32,493 nt of DNA from Candidatus Aminicenantota bacterium (GCA_014859315.1 JACUUK010000007.1:1-32493); one strand, 5' to 3'; positions 1 through 9,660 are shown, counted from the first letter of the stretch. Numbers and translations: made by a program. The notes: generated by a model from the letters alone, not told the origin.

Positions 1-112
1 TTGCCAAGACCCTCCCACCCTCCACAATGGGCTTCTGATGGAGAAGGAACCGTCGCCGCACTTCTCAATTAGGTCTGATGTTTCCCTCATCACGGAAATA
101 GAAATGATTACT
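1..112 (+). repeat. Dispersed intergenic repeat, copy 1 (5' end cut by window edge)
   Basis: Shares ttgccaagaccctcccaccctccacaatgg..gatggaga-ggaaccgtcgc..cacttctcaattaggt[c]agatgtttccctcatcacggaaatag with copies at 24162 and 24809. Weak similarity to copy 3 may extend to ~132. Confidence 0.9.
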
Positions 113-164
113 ATTTTGCTGGCCCATTGCTTTTGTCCAGATATTTTGATAAGTTTTTTAATGA

Positions 165-458
165 ATGGGAAAAGAAGAGAAAAAAAATCCAAAAGTATTT
201 CAGACGCATTGTCCAATCTGCAATTCTTTACTATGGATCGACCCGGTTACGCAAGAAGTAATAAAACATGAACAGGTTAAAAAGAAAAAGAGTTCATTAG
301 ATGAACTGCTTTTAGAAGAGAAAGAAAGAAAAGATAAATTTGACAGGAAATTTGAAGCAACAGCAGAGTTGGAGAAAGAAAAGTTAAGAAAAGCAGAGGA
401 AAAGTTTAAGAAAGCCCTTCATAAAATAGGTGATGATGAAGCAGATAAGAAGGACTAA
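165..458 (+). CDS. Small conserved-type hypothetical protein with an N-terminal CPIC knuckle and charged coiled-coil-like C-terminus
   Basis: 97-aa ORF with THCPICNSLLWIDPVTQEVIKHE then a Lys/Glu-rich helix; preceded by repeat copy 1. Confidence 0.65.
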   Translation: MGKEEKKNPKVFQTHCPICNSLLWIDPVTQEVIKHEQVKKKKSSLDELLLEEKERKDKFDRKFEATAELEKEKLRKAEEKFKKALHKIGDDEADKKD

Positions 459-472
459 ACTTTATTTAGCTT

Positions 473-1900
473 TTAACTTCCAATCTGAGTTTCATCTTCT
501 CTTATTTTTGGTGCCATTGTGAATTTCGTGAATCCATATATCGCCAGGATAATTACAGAAATATAATTCATGAATGCCCACGGGAGATAAGAGAAAGTGG
601 AAACTCCAATCGTTCCCGTGATATAAACACCTGCCATACTCCATGGAATCAAGGGAACTATGATAGCACCACTTTCTTCTATGATGCGGGATAGATTTTT
701 AGCTGCTAAACCCTTTTTCTTATAAATAGGAGAAAGAAGCTCACCAGGAATGATCATTGAGAGATAGGAACTTCCTGTGATAAGCGCTGTTGTGATGGAA
801 GTTACAATAGTCGTTATGACAATACTCCAGACTTTATTAGCGAACTTCATTACTTTATCCAATATAATAGAAAGAAGTCCTGTGCTTTGCATTATTCCGC
901 CGAAAGCGAATGCTGTGAAAGCCACGAGCTGTGTTTCCATCATGCTCATCATGCCTCCACGGGAGATAAGCTGGTCCACGGCTTCGACGCCTGTATTGGC
1001 TTGGTATCCTGTATTCACGGCAGTCGCGATTTCTGTGATAGAAGCTTTTTGAAAAATGATAGCTAAAATGCTTGCAGTAATCGATGAAACAAGCATCCCA
1101 GGAATAGTTGGCTTTTTAGTCGCCGCAAAATAAAAAACAATCACCATGGGAACAAGAAGAAGTATGTTGAAATGAAAATGCTCTTTTAAGGTTTGAGTGA
1201 TAAGTATCGTCGTCTGTGATTCTACGGTATTGGCCCCGTATTTGAGGCCAATAAAAAAGTAGATGATTAAGCCTATAATCCAGGCAGGCGTGGCTGACCA
1301 AAGCATGTGTTTAATGTGGTCAAATAGATTAGAGCCTGCAGCTACAGGAGCAAGATTTGTGACATCAGAAAATGGGGACATTTTATCTCCAAAGTAAGCC
1401 CCAGCAACGATTGCTCCAGCTGCAGGTCCGAGAGGGATGCCCAGGCCCATAGCGATTCCAATAAACGCTACGCCTAAGGTTCCGATAGTTCCCCAAGAAG
1501 TGCCAGTGGCTATTGAGGTAATGGAGCAGACAAAACAAGCTGTCACTAAAAAAAGCTTTGGAGAGATAAGCTTAAGGCCGTAGTATATGATCATCGGTAT
1601 AGTACCAGAGGCAATCCAAGAGCCGATGAGAATACCAACACATAGCATGATCAGGATAGCAGGCATAGCTTTATGAATGCTGTTTACGATTCCCCTTTCC
1701 ATTTCCTGCCAGGTAAAGCGCAGAAAGATTCCTAAACAGCCGGTAATAAAAGCGGCCGTCACCAGGAGGACTTGTGGCCTGATATGGTAAATGCCGTATC
1801 CTACCCCAAGAAGTATTCCCATAACGATTAAAGGGATTAGAGCCACAAAAAAACTTGGCTGCTTTCTTGGATATTTTTTACTTTCAGTTGATTGATTCAT
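473..1900 (-). CDS. nhaC: NhaC-family Na+/H+ antiporter
   Basis: 475-aa multi-TM protein; GTSWGTIGTLGVAFIGIAMGLGIP..GAIVAGAYFGDKMSPFSDVTNLAP is typical of NhaC. Confidence 0.85.
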   Translation of the reverse strand: MNQSTESKKYPRKQPSFFVALIPLIVMGILLGVGYGIYHIRPQVLLVTAAFITGCLGIFLRFTWQEMERGIVNSIHKAMPAILIMLCVGILIGSWIASGTIPMIIYYGLKLISPKLFLVTACFVCSITSIATGTSWGTIGTLGVAFIGIAMGLGIPLGPAAGAIVAGAYFGDKMSPFSDVTNLAPVAAGSNLFDHIKHMLWSATPAWIIGLIIYFFIGLKYGANTVESQTTILITQTLKEHFHFNILLLVPMVIVFYFAATKKPTIPGMLVSSITASILAIIFQKASITEIATAVNTGYQANTGVEAVDQLISRGGMMSMMETQLVAFTAFAFGGIMQSTGLLSIILDKVMKFANKVWSIVITTIVTSITTALITGSSYLSMIIPGELLSPIYKKKGLAAKNLSRIIEESGAIIVPLIPWSMAGVYITGTIGVSTFSYLPWAFMNYISVIILAIYGFTKFTMAPKIREDETQIGS

Positions 1901-1941
1901 AGGTTGTTCCTTTTTTTCTAAATATTTTTAAACATCTATTT

Positions 1942-3126
1942 TTAAACATCGGAATCTTTACAGAATGTCCCTCTTGCCAGGCACTTTCCGTTGGCCATCA
2001 TTTGACGGCCTTTTGCGAAAGAATCTGTGAGCGTTAGGTGTTCATCCAGTAATAGGAGGTCGGCATCCATTCCAACTTTGATTTCCCCTTTATTTTTTAA
2101 TTTGTAGAAAACAGCAACGTTTGTTGAAAAGAATTTTATTGTATCCTCAAGACCCAATATGTTTTTATTGACTAAATAGCGGAAATTATTCAAGAGGCTT
2201 TTTTGTGTGGCGATTGTCAGGCCAGTAAGATTCCCGTTTTTATCAAAGACCGGAAGGCTTCCATTGCTGTCCGAGCTGATGGTAATGTGCGAAAGGGGAA
2301 CTTTGTGTTCGCAGCAGAGGCGAATGGCATTGGCGATACTTATCTCTTCCCCCTCCTGAAATTCTGGGTGCTCGTTTGCTGTAAGGTCTATATATCCTCC
2401 TTTAATGACAAATTTTATTGCATCTCCCAAAAGTTCTTGGTTGCGGTTCACGTGAGTGGGAATGATTTGAGTGGGGGGGATTTCTGTTTCTTTTATCAAA
2501 CGGAAAAACATATGTAGTTTTCGCGGCCCATCTCCCAGATGGCAGTGGAGAACTCCAGCTTTGCCTCCGAGCATTCCTCCAACGCGGCATTCTGAGGCAA
2601 GACGACAGAACTCTTCAAAAGTCGGTTGGGAAGAACGGTGGTCAGAGACAGCAATTTCTCCTGCACCGATTACTTTGTCTATAATGACAAGATCCGAGCG
2701 AATGCTTCCTGTTAGAGTGACAACAGGGATTTCATAGGAACCTGAGAAGATATAAGTTGTTATTCCTTCTTGCTCAAGTGCCCTTGCTTTAGCGAGAAGG
2801 GAACTCATATGGCGTGTTGTGCCGTCTGTGCCGAGGCAACCTATTACCGTAGAAACTCCATTGGAGATGATATCTTCGATAAAAATTTCAGGAGCTCTTG
2901 TTGAAGGGCCTCCTTCTCCTCCGCCTCCTATTATATGGACATGAGAATCAATAAATCCTGGGATAATGATTTTTCCTGAAGCTTTCATTTGATAGTAATC
3001 AATTCCTTGAAGTTTTATCTGGCCTGGTTCAGTGATTGCAGCAATTTGGTTGCCTGCAATCAGAATATCTTTTGGGCCCAAAGGTTCAGGGGAAAAAACA
3101 TTTCCTTCACGAATTAAAGTAATCAT
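1942..3126 (-). CDS. iadA: Isoaspartyl dipeptidase (beta-aspartyl peptidase), amidohydrolase superfamily
   Basis: 394 aa; GFIDSHVHIIGGGGEGGP, GTDGTTRH, HCHLGDGPRKL, PTHVNRN, ISSDSNGSLP as in IadA. Confidence 0.9.
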   Translation of the reverse strand: MITLIREGNVFSPEPLGPKDILIAGNQIAAITEPGQIKLQGIDYYQMKASGKIIIPGFIDSHVHIIGGGGEGGPSTRAPEIFIEDIISNGVSTVIGCLGTDGTTRHMSSLLAKARALEQEGITTYIFSGSYEIPVVTLTGSIRSDLVIIDKVIGAGEIAVSDHRSSQPTFEEFCRLASECRVGGMLGGKAGVLHCHLGDGPRKLHMFFRLIKETEIPPTQIIPTHVNRNQELLGDAIKFVIKGGYIDLTANEHPEFQEGEEISIANAIRLCCEHKVPLSHITISSDSNGSLPVFDKNGNLTGLTIATQKSLLNNFRYLVNKNILGLEDTIKFFSTNVAVFYKLKNKGEIKVGMDADLLLLDEHLTLTDSFAKGRQMMANGKCLARGTFCKDSDV

Positions 3127-3326
3127 GAGTGCCTCCCTTGAGATTATTTTTAAAAAGGATTATCGACTCATTGTATCCGCTAAATTAACACGTCCATTTC
3201 CTATTTTCAAGCAGACTCTTTAAAGGGCAGGCATTTTTAAAATTCCATGTTTCTCAGTGGCTGTACAGCTCATATATTTGGACGTTTGAATGTACTTGCC
3301 GGGACAACCTTAAAAATATAAATCTT

Positions 3327-3355
3327 TTGAAATTAAAAAAAATTAGGTAAAATAT
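3327..3355 (+). promoter_or_regulatory. Possible sigma70-type promoter for the LPLAT gene
   Basis: TTGAAA-17-AAATAT; overlapping TAAAAT is an alternative -10. AT-rich region, so weak. Confidence 0.35.
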
Positions 3356-3370
3356 AAATTAGAAAATAAA

Positions 3371-4138
3371 ATGGCTACATTTGAAGAAGAATTAGAAAAG
3401 ATTGAACCTGTAATCCGCAAATTATGCAACTTCGCACTTCTTGGAAAAAAAATAGAAGTTCAGGGGAAAGAGAATTTTATTAAAAAAGGCCCGAATATCA
3501 TTGTTGGCAATCACATTGGAAGTTATAAGGATATTGCCATTTTATTGAAAATCGTTCCTCGTCCAATATTTTTTATAGCCAACAGGATGGTTTTCAATAG
3601 AGAAGACTTTAATTTTCTTATAAGAAATCACCTGAAATGCCACTTGAAGGACTTTGGCCTCTTTTTAGATTTAGTCCTTAAACCAATCAAATCGCTTTTT
3701 GTCAATTTTATTTCAAGCAATATCGGAAAGATTGGAACAATACCTGTCGATTTGACCTCGAGTAAAGGAATTGTCATTGAGAAATGCCAGGAACACCTAA
3801 AACAAGGAAGGACTATTATTGCTTTACAGGGGCACGGGCGAATCATTGAAAGCTGCAAAAATCCTTTCATGAGTCCATTTCGCAAAGGTGCCTCACTCAT
3901 TTCTTACAATTTATATACTCAGGAAGATAACCTTGTCCCTGTTACTCCTGTGGCCGTACTGGGAACACAGCGCCCTTTTTTAGTCCCAGGAAGAATTATG
4001 GTCAAGATTGGAAAGCCACTTTATATCACAGATTATTTTGCTGGTGGCTTATACGAGACAGTGAGCCGCTTCGCCCAGGCGATGGAAGAACGAGTAAATG
4101 CCCTAATATTGGAAAGCATAAGGGCTATGAAGACTTAA
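3371..4138 (+). CDS. Divergent lysophospholipid acyltransferase (PlsC/LPLAT-like)
   Basis: 255 aa; IIVGNHIGSYKDIAILLKI..PIFFIANRMVFNRE..GTIPVD..GRTIIALQGHGRI..FRKGASLIS resembles LPLAT block order, but the catalytic motifs deviate. Confidence 0.6.
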   Translation: MATFEEELEKIEPVIRKLCNFALLGKKIEVQGKENFIKKGPNIIVGNHIGSYKDIAILLKIVPRPIFFIANRMVFNREDFNFLIRNHLKCHLKDFGLFLDLVLKPIKSLFVNFISSNIGKIGTIPVDLTSSKGIVIEKCQEHLKQGRTIIALQGHGRIIESCKNPFMSPFRKGASLISYNLYTQEDNLVPVTPVAVLGTQRPFLVPGRIMVKIGKPLYITDYFAGGLYETVSRFAQAMEERVNALILESIRAMKT

Positions 4139-4180
4139 TGCTTGCTAAGAAATAATGATTGTTCTGGCAAAAGAACTGGT

Positions 4181-6112
4181 TTATTTTTCAATACTGTATC
4201 TGGAGAGGAGGTCTGAATTTATTTTAAGAAAGAGATCATATTTTATTTTTACTCTTTTGTCTTCGCGTAGCTTAAGGAGACAAGAATGTAGAAATTTATT
4301 CTTTTTGGCTTCGAGCGTCTTTTCTCTTTCTTCGTCCTTTACTTTTTCAAACTCTTCTTTCGTGACTTCTTTTCGGGAAAGTGAGCGAACCAGCACAAAT
4401 CCGCCATCAAATTCAATTGGGTCGCTGGGTTCATTTAAGGGAAGAGAAAAAACGAGTCGGTCGACCTCGTCGTTTTCACCGATGATGCTGAGATATTGAC
4501 CTCTTTTGTGTTCCTCTGCGGTTTTATATTCGAGCCCATAGGCCTTCGCCAGTTGTTCGAGGTTTTTCTTAGGAAGCTCTGCCTTGATTCCTTGTATCTT
4601 TTCTCTTGCGGCTTTTTTGTTTTCTGTAATCAAAAGCTCTTTTTTGATGTCTTCCTTTACTTCTTCAAATAGGGCGGGCTTGGGAGGTTCTATTTTTTCC
4701 AATTGTGTTAATCCCACTCCTTTGTATGTGTAGATTGGAGAGGATATTTTTTTGTCATCAAGCTTAAAGAGTTCCATGCTGATTGCACCTGAAGGATCTA
4801 TATCTGGAAGAGATTTCCCATCAGTGAGAAGCCCGGTTTTTTCTGCCTTGTAACCAAGTTTTTGCGCAGCAGCATCTAAATTTTTTACTTTTTTGGCGTT
4901 TTTTTCCAATTGACGGACTTTTTTCTCTGCTAATTCTCTCGCTATCTGTTCTTGAAGAATGCTTGATATATTTCCTCTCACTTGCTCAAGAGGTTTTAGA
5001 AAAGACTCTTCTTTTTCGGTAACCATTAAAATGGAGACTCCCTCATCGAGTTCAATTACTCTTGAGACCTCATTCTTCTGTAATTTTCTTATTTCTTCTT
5101 GTTCAACAGAAGATAATCTTTGCCATTCAAAGAAGCCCCAGTCGCCATTATTTTCTGCTTTTTCATCCTTAGAGTATTTCCTGGCAAGGTCTCCAAAATT
5201 GGCGCCTTTTTGGATTTGATCTAAAATATTTTGAGCTTCTGCGAGAACAAATTCTTTATCATTTCCTTCGAAAGCCAGAAAAATACGGTTAACCCGGACT
5301 TTTTCAGGCTCTCTGAACTGAGCTTGATTCTTTTTATAATAATCCTCGATATCTGAGTCGCTCAATTGGATTTCGTCTTTTAAGTTCTCTGTGTTGAAAA
5401 AGACAAAGAGGCCCTCTCTTTTTTCAGGCATTTTGTATTTTTCTTTGTATTTTTCGTAAAATTCTTGGAGTTCGCTCAGTTTGGGCTCCCAATCAAGTTC
5501 TAAAGAATCTGTTTCAATGACTACAAACTCAAGCTTAGCGCTTTCATTTGTGTTTTTATAATTACCCCATATTTCTTTCTCTGTAACAGCGATTCCAGAA
5601 GTAAGGGACTTAATAGTTTTCTCGATTATGATTTCTTTTTTAAGGCTTTCTTCAAACTCGGATAATGGAATTCGATTCCAATCTAATATCTTCTTGTAAT
5701 TTTCGAAGCCAATGAACTTTCCGTCCTGTTGGAATACAGGATAGCTCATGATTTTCTGCCTGATTTCTTCATCGGAAGCCTTGATGCCCATTTCTTCAGC
5801 TGATTGAATAAGTAGAGTTTGCTGTATTATTTGTTCGAGAACTTGTTGAGGTATATTCAGTTGCTGGATAAGATTAGAATCCAGGTCTTTGAATTCTCTT
5901 TTGAGTAATTCGAGCCTTTGCTTTAGGTTCTGGAAATAGAAATCGGCTGAGATTTTTTCTTTTCCTATGGTGACGAGTGTATTTGCAGCCCGCGATTCTC
6001 CTAATCGGCCTGCACCACCCCATACAGCAAAAATTGCAATAATGAACGCTGCAATAACGATCCATAAGGTTGGAGCTAAAGCTTTTACATTTTTTCTCAT
6101 TGCTTTTAACAT
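4181..6112 (-). CDS. Membrane-anchored peptidyl-prolyl isomerase (SurA/PpiD type)
   Basis: 643 aa; N-terminal TM anchor, SurA_N-like segment, parvulin-like block VRVNRIFLAF..ILDQIQKGANFGDLARKYSKDEKAENNGDWGFFEW. Confidence 0.85.
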   Translation of the reverse strand: MLKAMRKNVKALAPTLWIVIAAFIIAIFAVWGGAGRLGESRAANTLVTIGKEKISADFYFQNLKQRLELLKREFKDLDSNLIQQLNIPQQVLEQIIQQTLLIQSAEEMGIKASDEEIRQKIMSYPVFQQDGKFIGFENYKKILDWNRIPLSEFEESLKKEIIIEKTIKSLTSGIAVTEKEIWGNYKNTNESAKLEFVVIETDSLELDWEPKLSELQEFYEKYKEKYKMPEKREGLFVFFNTENLKDEIQLSDSDIEDYYKKNQAQFREPEKVRVNRIFLAFEGNDKEFVLAEAQNILDQIQKGANFGDLARKYSKDEKAENNGDWGFFEWQRLSSVEQEEIRKLQKNEVSRVIELDEGVSILMVTEKEESFLKPLEQVRGNISSILQEQIARELAEKKVRQLEKNAKKVKNLDAAAQKLGYKAEKTGLLTDGKSLPDIDPSGAISMELFKLDDKKISSPIYTYKGVGLTQLEKIEPPKPALFEEVKEDIKKELLITENKKAAREKIQGIKAELPKKNLEQLAKAYGLEYKTAEEHKRGQYLSIIGENDEVDRLVFSLPLNEPSDPIEFDGGFVLVRSLSRKEVTKEEFEKVKDEEREKTLEAKKNKFLHSCLLKLREDKRVKIKYDLFLKINSDLLSRYSIEK

Positions 6113-6137
6113 GTTCTCACCTCAATTGTGTTTTCCA

Positions 6138-6164
6138 TCTCTGTTATTACTGTTCCAACAGAGA
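6138..6164 (-). other. Stem-loop in leader of PPIase gene
   Basis: Perfect 8-bp arms TCTCTGTT (6138-6145) / AACAGAGA (6157-6164), 11-nt loop. Confidence 0.5.
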
Positions 6165-6190
6165 GCTCTTTTTCAATCCTGATTAGTATT

Positions 6191-6228
6191 GAGCCATTGT
6201 TTTTTATGGCTTTCAATCCCAATGGCTC
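6191..6228 (-). other. Stem-loop between HIT and PPIase genes (terminator or leader structure)
   Basis: Perfect 9-bp arms GAGCCATTG (6191-6199) / CAATGGCTC (6220-6228), with a competing internal ATGGC at 6206-6210. Confidence 0.5.
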
Positions 6229-6266
6229 TTTGCATGAGATTAAGTGACTCCTTAAAGGGATATCGC

Positions 6267-6755
6267 TTACTTGATTCTTTTAAAAAGCGACAGAAGCCGG
6301 TCATATGTTGTATTTAAATCCTCGATCATGACTTTTGTATTGCTAAAAAGTGGCATGAAGTTGGAATCTCCTGTCCATCGGGGTACAACGTGAATGTGGA
6401 AATGGTCTACTACACCAGCACCTGCACTCTGGCCGATGTTCATACCAATATTGAATCCATGTGGATTATAGTGCTTTTTTAAGATTTTTAAGGTTAGTTT
6501 AAGAAGGTCGCTTAATTCATCTGTAGATTCTTTTTTTGCATCTTCGAACATAGAGATGTGTTCATAAGGAGCTATCATCAGGTGGCCTGGGTTGTAAGGA
6601 TATCTATTCAAAACGATGAAATTATAAATGCCTCTGTAAAGAATATAGGCCTTTTTGTCTTTTTTAAGATTATGGGCCCGGCAAAAAATACACTTATCCA
6701 TTTTGAAAGCTGTTTTAACGTATTCTTCTCTCCATGGAGCAGATATGTATTTCAT
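6267..6755 (-). CDS. HIT-family nucleotide hydrolase/transferase
   Basis: 162 aa; CIFCRAH Zn knuckle, NRYPYNPGHLMIAPYEH, HFHIHVVPRW histidine triad. Confidence 0.92.
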   Translation of the reverse strand: MKYISAPWREEYVKTAFKMDKCIFCRAHNLKKDKKAYILYRGIYNFIVLNRYPYNPGHLMIAPYEHISMFEDAKKESTDELSDLLKLTLKILKKHYNPHGFNIGMNIGQSAGAGVVDHFHIHVVPRWTGDSNFMPLFSNTKVMIEDLNTTYDRLLSLFKRIK

Positions 6756-7030
6756 TATTCATTAATCAGATTTTTTAAAAGTTTACTTGGTTTAAAATAA
6801 AGCACTTTCTTTGGAGGGACTTTAACAGGTTTTCCTGTGCGTGGATTTCTTCCTGAACGTGCACCTCTTTCCCTGAAACGAAAGCTTCCAAATCCCCTTA
6901 GTTCAATCTCTTCTCCGTTTATAATGGCCTCTTTAATTGTCTGGAAGAAAAGATTGACTCCAGTTTCTGCCTCTTGTTTAGAAACATTCATTTCTTTTGA
7001 AATTTTGTTGATAAGGTCAGCTTTTATCAC
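6755..7030 (-). CDS. HU/IHF-family DNA-binding protein
   Basis: 91 aa; GFGSFRFRERGARSGRNPRTGKPVKVPPKKVLYFKPSKLLK signature. Confidence 0.95.
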   Translation of the reverse strand: MIKADLINKISKEMNVSKQEAETGVNLFFQTIKEAIINGEEIELRGFGSFRFRERGARSGRNPRTGKPVKVPPKKVLYFKPSKLLKNLINE

Positions 7031-8781
7031 TTTTTGCCTCCTTTTTTCTTTAAATTTTTTGGGGACTTGAAATTCTTTAGCTGATCTTTCATTATGTCGC
7101 CAAGAGTAAGTTTATCATCCTGGGATTGTGTGTATTTTTGATATTCTAATTTTTGCATTTCAGTCTGAGCCTGCTTGAAACTCAATGAAATTTTCTTGTC
7201 TTTCTGATTCAATTTAATGATTTTTGCCAGTTTTTCTTCTCCTGCGGAGAAAACCTCTGCAGGGTTTTCAATTTTTTTCTCATCGAGTTCTGAAAGAAAA
7301 ACCACTCCCTCGATTCCAGGAGTGATTTCAACGAAAACACCAAAGTTAACCAGGCGTACAATCTTGACTTTAACAAGATCACCAATACGCTGTCTCTTAA
7401 AAAAGTCTTCCCAAATGTCACCCTCTAACTGTTTGATGCCAAGAGATAATTTTTGCTTTTCTACATCGATGCTTAATATGACTGCTTCTGCTTCATCCCC
7501 GACTTTCAATTTATCTGACGGGTGTTTTATTTTTTTCCAGCTGATATCTGAAATATGAATAAGCCCTTCTATTCCTTTCTCTACTTCCATGAAAGCGCCA
7601 AAATCTGTTATGTTTGTTATCGTTCCTTTGACACGGGAACCTGGGCTGTATTTTTGCCTTAGAAGTTCCAAGGGATGGGTTGTTACTTGTTTGAGCCCAA
7701 GAGAAATTCTTTTACTTGCGGGATTGATATTTAAAATTGTCACCAAAACTTCTTCTCCAACAGATACAACTTTTTTCGGGTGAATTAGCTTGCGGGACCA
7801 CGTGAGATCAGAAATGTGAACAAGTCCTTCAACCCCTTTTTCTAATTCAATAAAAGCTCCAAAATCGGCAAGGCTCACCACCTTGCCTTTTACTTTTTGC
7901 CCCACCTGGTATTTTCCTTCGATATTTTCCCACGGGTCTGGGAGAAGTTGTTTGTAGCCCAAAGAGATTCGTTCATCTTTTTCATTAAAATCAAGAACAA
8001 CGGCCTCGACATCCTGGCCTATTTGAAAAACTTCAGAAGGATGGTTTATTTTTCCCCAGGACATATCAGAAATATGCAGAAGGCCTTCGATTCCTCCTAA
8101 ATTAATAAAAGCCCCGAAATTAGTAATTGATTTAACAACGCCTTTCACTTTTTGCCCGCGTGTAAGCTTGTCAAACACTCTCCTTTTTCGTTTTTCCCGT
8201 TCATCTTGCAGAAAGAGCTTTCGAGAAAGAACCGCATTTTCACTTTTTCTGTCGAATTTTATAACTTTAAATTTATATTTATTCCCTATAAGCTGTTCCG
8301 GCTCTTTCACTGATTTTACATCTGCGTGTGAATCTGGAAGAAAAGCATTGATTCCCGCATTCACAGTAAAGCCATTTTTTATTTTCTCTGTGATTTTTCC
8401 AATGATCCAGCTGTTGTGATAATAGGCTTTCTCCAGGTTGTCCAATGCGTTGAGCATGACAGCTTTCTTTTTCGAGAGAATGAGATAACCTTCTTTTGGA
8501 TTGATTTTTTCTAAAACCGCCTCAATGTTATCTCCGGGATTGATGTTTCTTGACTCCAAGGAGTCATTAAAATCTTCGATGGGAATAATTCCTTCGGATT
8601 TAAACCCAACATCGACGAGAACATGAGTTGGTGTAATCTTAATGACCTTGCCTTTAATAATTTTCCCAGGGGTTAATTCTTTGGCACTGAATTGATATTT
8701 ATTGATGAGATTTTCGTAATCTTCGAATGAGATGTTTTCTTCGTTGTTGGATTTTTTAGTTAACTCTGACATTGAATTCAT
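7027..8781 (-). CDS. rpsA: 30S ribosomal protein S1
   Basis: 584 aa with six S1 OB-fold-like repeats (e.g. GxVxxITxFGAFxxLxxGIEGLxHISD). Confidence 0.95.
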   Translation of the reverse strand: MNSMSELTKKSNNEENISFEDYENLINKYQFSAKELTPGKIIKGKVIKITPTHVLVDVGFKSEGIIPIEDFNDSLESRNINPGDNIEAVLEKINPKEGYLILSKKKAVMLNALDNLEKAYYHNSWIIGKITEKIKNGFTVNAGINAFLPDSHADVKSVKEPEQLIGNKYKFKVIKFDRKSENAVLSRKLFLQDEREKRKRRVFDKLTRGQKVKGVVKSITNFGAFINLGGIEGLLHISDMSWGKINHPSEVFQIGQDVEAVVLDFNEKDERISLGYKQLLPDPWENIEGKYQVGQKVKGKVVSLADFGAFIELEKGVEGLVHISDLTWSRKLIHPKKVVSVGEEVLVTILNINPASKRISLGLKQVTTHPLELLRQKYSPGSRVKGTITNITDFGAFMEVEKGIEGLIHISDISWKKIKHPSDKLKVGDEAEAVILSIDVEKQKLSLGIKQLEGDIWEDFFKRQRIGDLVKVKIVRLVNFGVFVEITPGIEGVVFLSELDEKKIENPAEVFSAGEEKLAKIIKLNQKDKKISLSFKQAQTEMQKLEYQKYTQSQDDKLTLGDIMKDQLKNFKSPKNLKKKGGKK

Positions 8782-9637
8782 TTCTCCCTTTGAATTTATG
8801 CATGAAGCGAGTTTTGATAATGTGAACTGCTTCTTGAATGGCCTCTGGTGGGGTGGATGCTCCCCCTGATAAGCCTATTTTTTGTGCTCCTTCTAACATT
8901 TCAGGAGTTATTTGTTCAGAACTTTCAATGAAATATGTTCTCGGAAGAATCCTTTTGGAAATTTCATAAAGTTTGTTGGTATTTGAACTGTTCTTCCCTC
9001 CGATTATTATGAGTGAATCAACACGAGAAGCCAATTCAGAGGTGGATTTTTGCCGTGTTTGAGTCGATTTGCAAATTGTGTTGAAAACTCTTAATTCCTT
9101 GGTCCTCTCCAGTAGAGCCAGGACAGCTTTTTCAAAGAGGAATAAATCCTGAGTAGACTGGGCAAGAACTGCTCTCTTTTTTTTCTGGGGCAAATTTTTC
9201 GCTTGAAGTTCGTTTTCGATAATAATGGCTTTTCCCTGGCTGTATCCAATAAGGCCTTTTATTTCAGGATGCTCTTTATTCCCAACAATGATGATTTCGT
9301 TCTTGGATTTGGTCAATGATTCTACTAATCTCTGAATTTTTTTTACAATGGGGCATGTAGCATCGACAACGCCCATTTTTTTTTGAGTCAATTGATTGTA
9401 GATTTCAGGGGAAATGCCATGACTCCGTATGATAATGGTTCCTTCCATCAGTTCTTCTAATTTCTCAACAGGGGAAATATCATTGCGTTTTAAATCATCA
9501 ATAATCTGTGGATTATGAACCAAGTCTCCTAAAGTAAAAACCTTGCCAGTTTTTGTATTTCTGGTTTCCTTGGCAATCCTCAAGGCCCGTTTGACTCCGT
9601 AGCACAGTCCAGAATTTTTGGCGATAATTATTTCCAT
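8756..9637 (-). CDS. ispH: 4-hydroxy-3-methylbut-2-enyl diphosphate reductase
   Basis: 293 aa; AKNSGLCYGVKRAL, FTLGDLVHNPQIIDDL, IRSHGISP, DATCPIVKKIQ, GLSGGASTPPEAIQEA. Confidence 0.95.
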   Translation of the reverse strand: MEIIIAKNSGLCYGVKRALRIAKETRNTKTGKVFTLGDLVHNPQIIDDLKRNDISPVEKLEELMEGTIIIRSHGISPEIYNQLTQKKMGVVDATCPIVKKIQRLVESLTKSKNEIIIVGNKEHPEIKGLIGYSQGKAIIIENELQAKNLPQKKKRAVLAQSTQDLFLFEKAVLALLERTKELRVFNTICKSTQTRQKSTSELASRVDSLIIIGGKNSSNTNKLYEISKRILPRTYFIESSEQITPEMLEGAQKIGLSGGASTPPEAIQEAVHIIKTRFMHKFKGRNEFNVRVN

Positions 9638-9660
9638 TTTTTTAAAAGATAATTGATTAT

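Noticed and set aside
118-131. TGGCCCATTGC as a sigma-54 -24/-12 site
   Set aside because: GG-to-GC spacing is 6, not the required 10.
38-271. 77-aa plus-strand ORF
   Set aside because: Its first half is translation of repeat copy 1 (SPHFSIRSDVSLITEIEM also appears in the 24731-24982 ORF) and it overlaps the better 165-458 ORF.
3260-3269. Perfect 10-bp palindrome GCTGTACAGC
   Set aside because: Short, isolated and not near a recognised promoter; consistent with chance.
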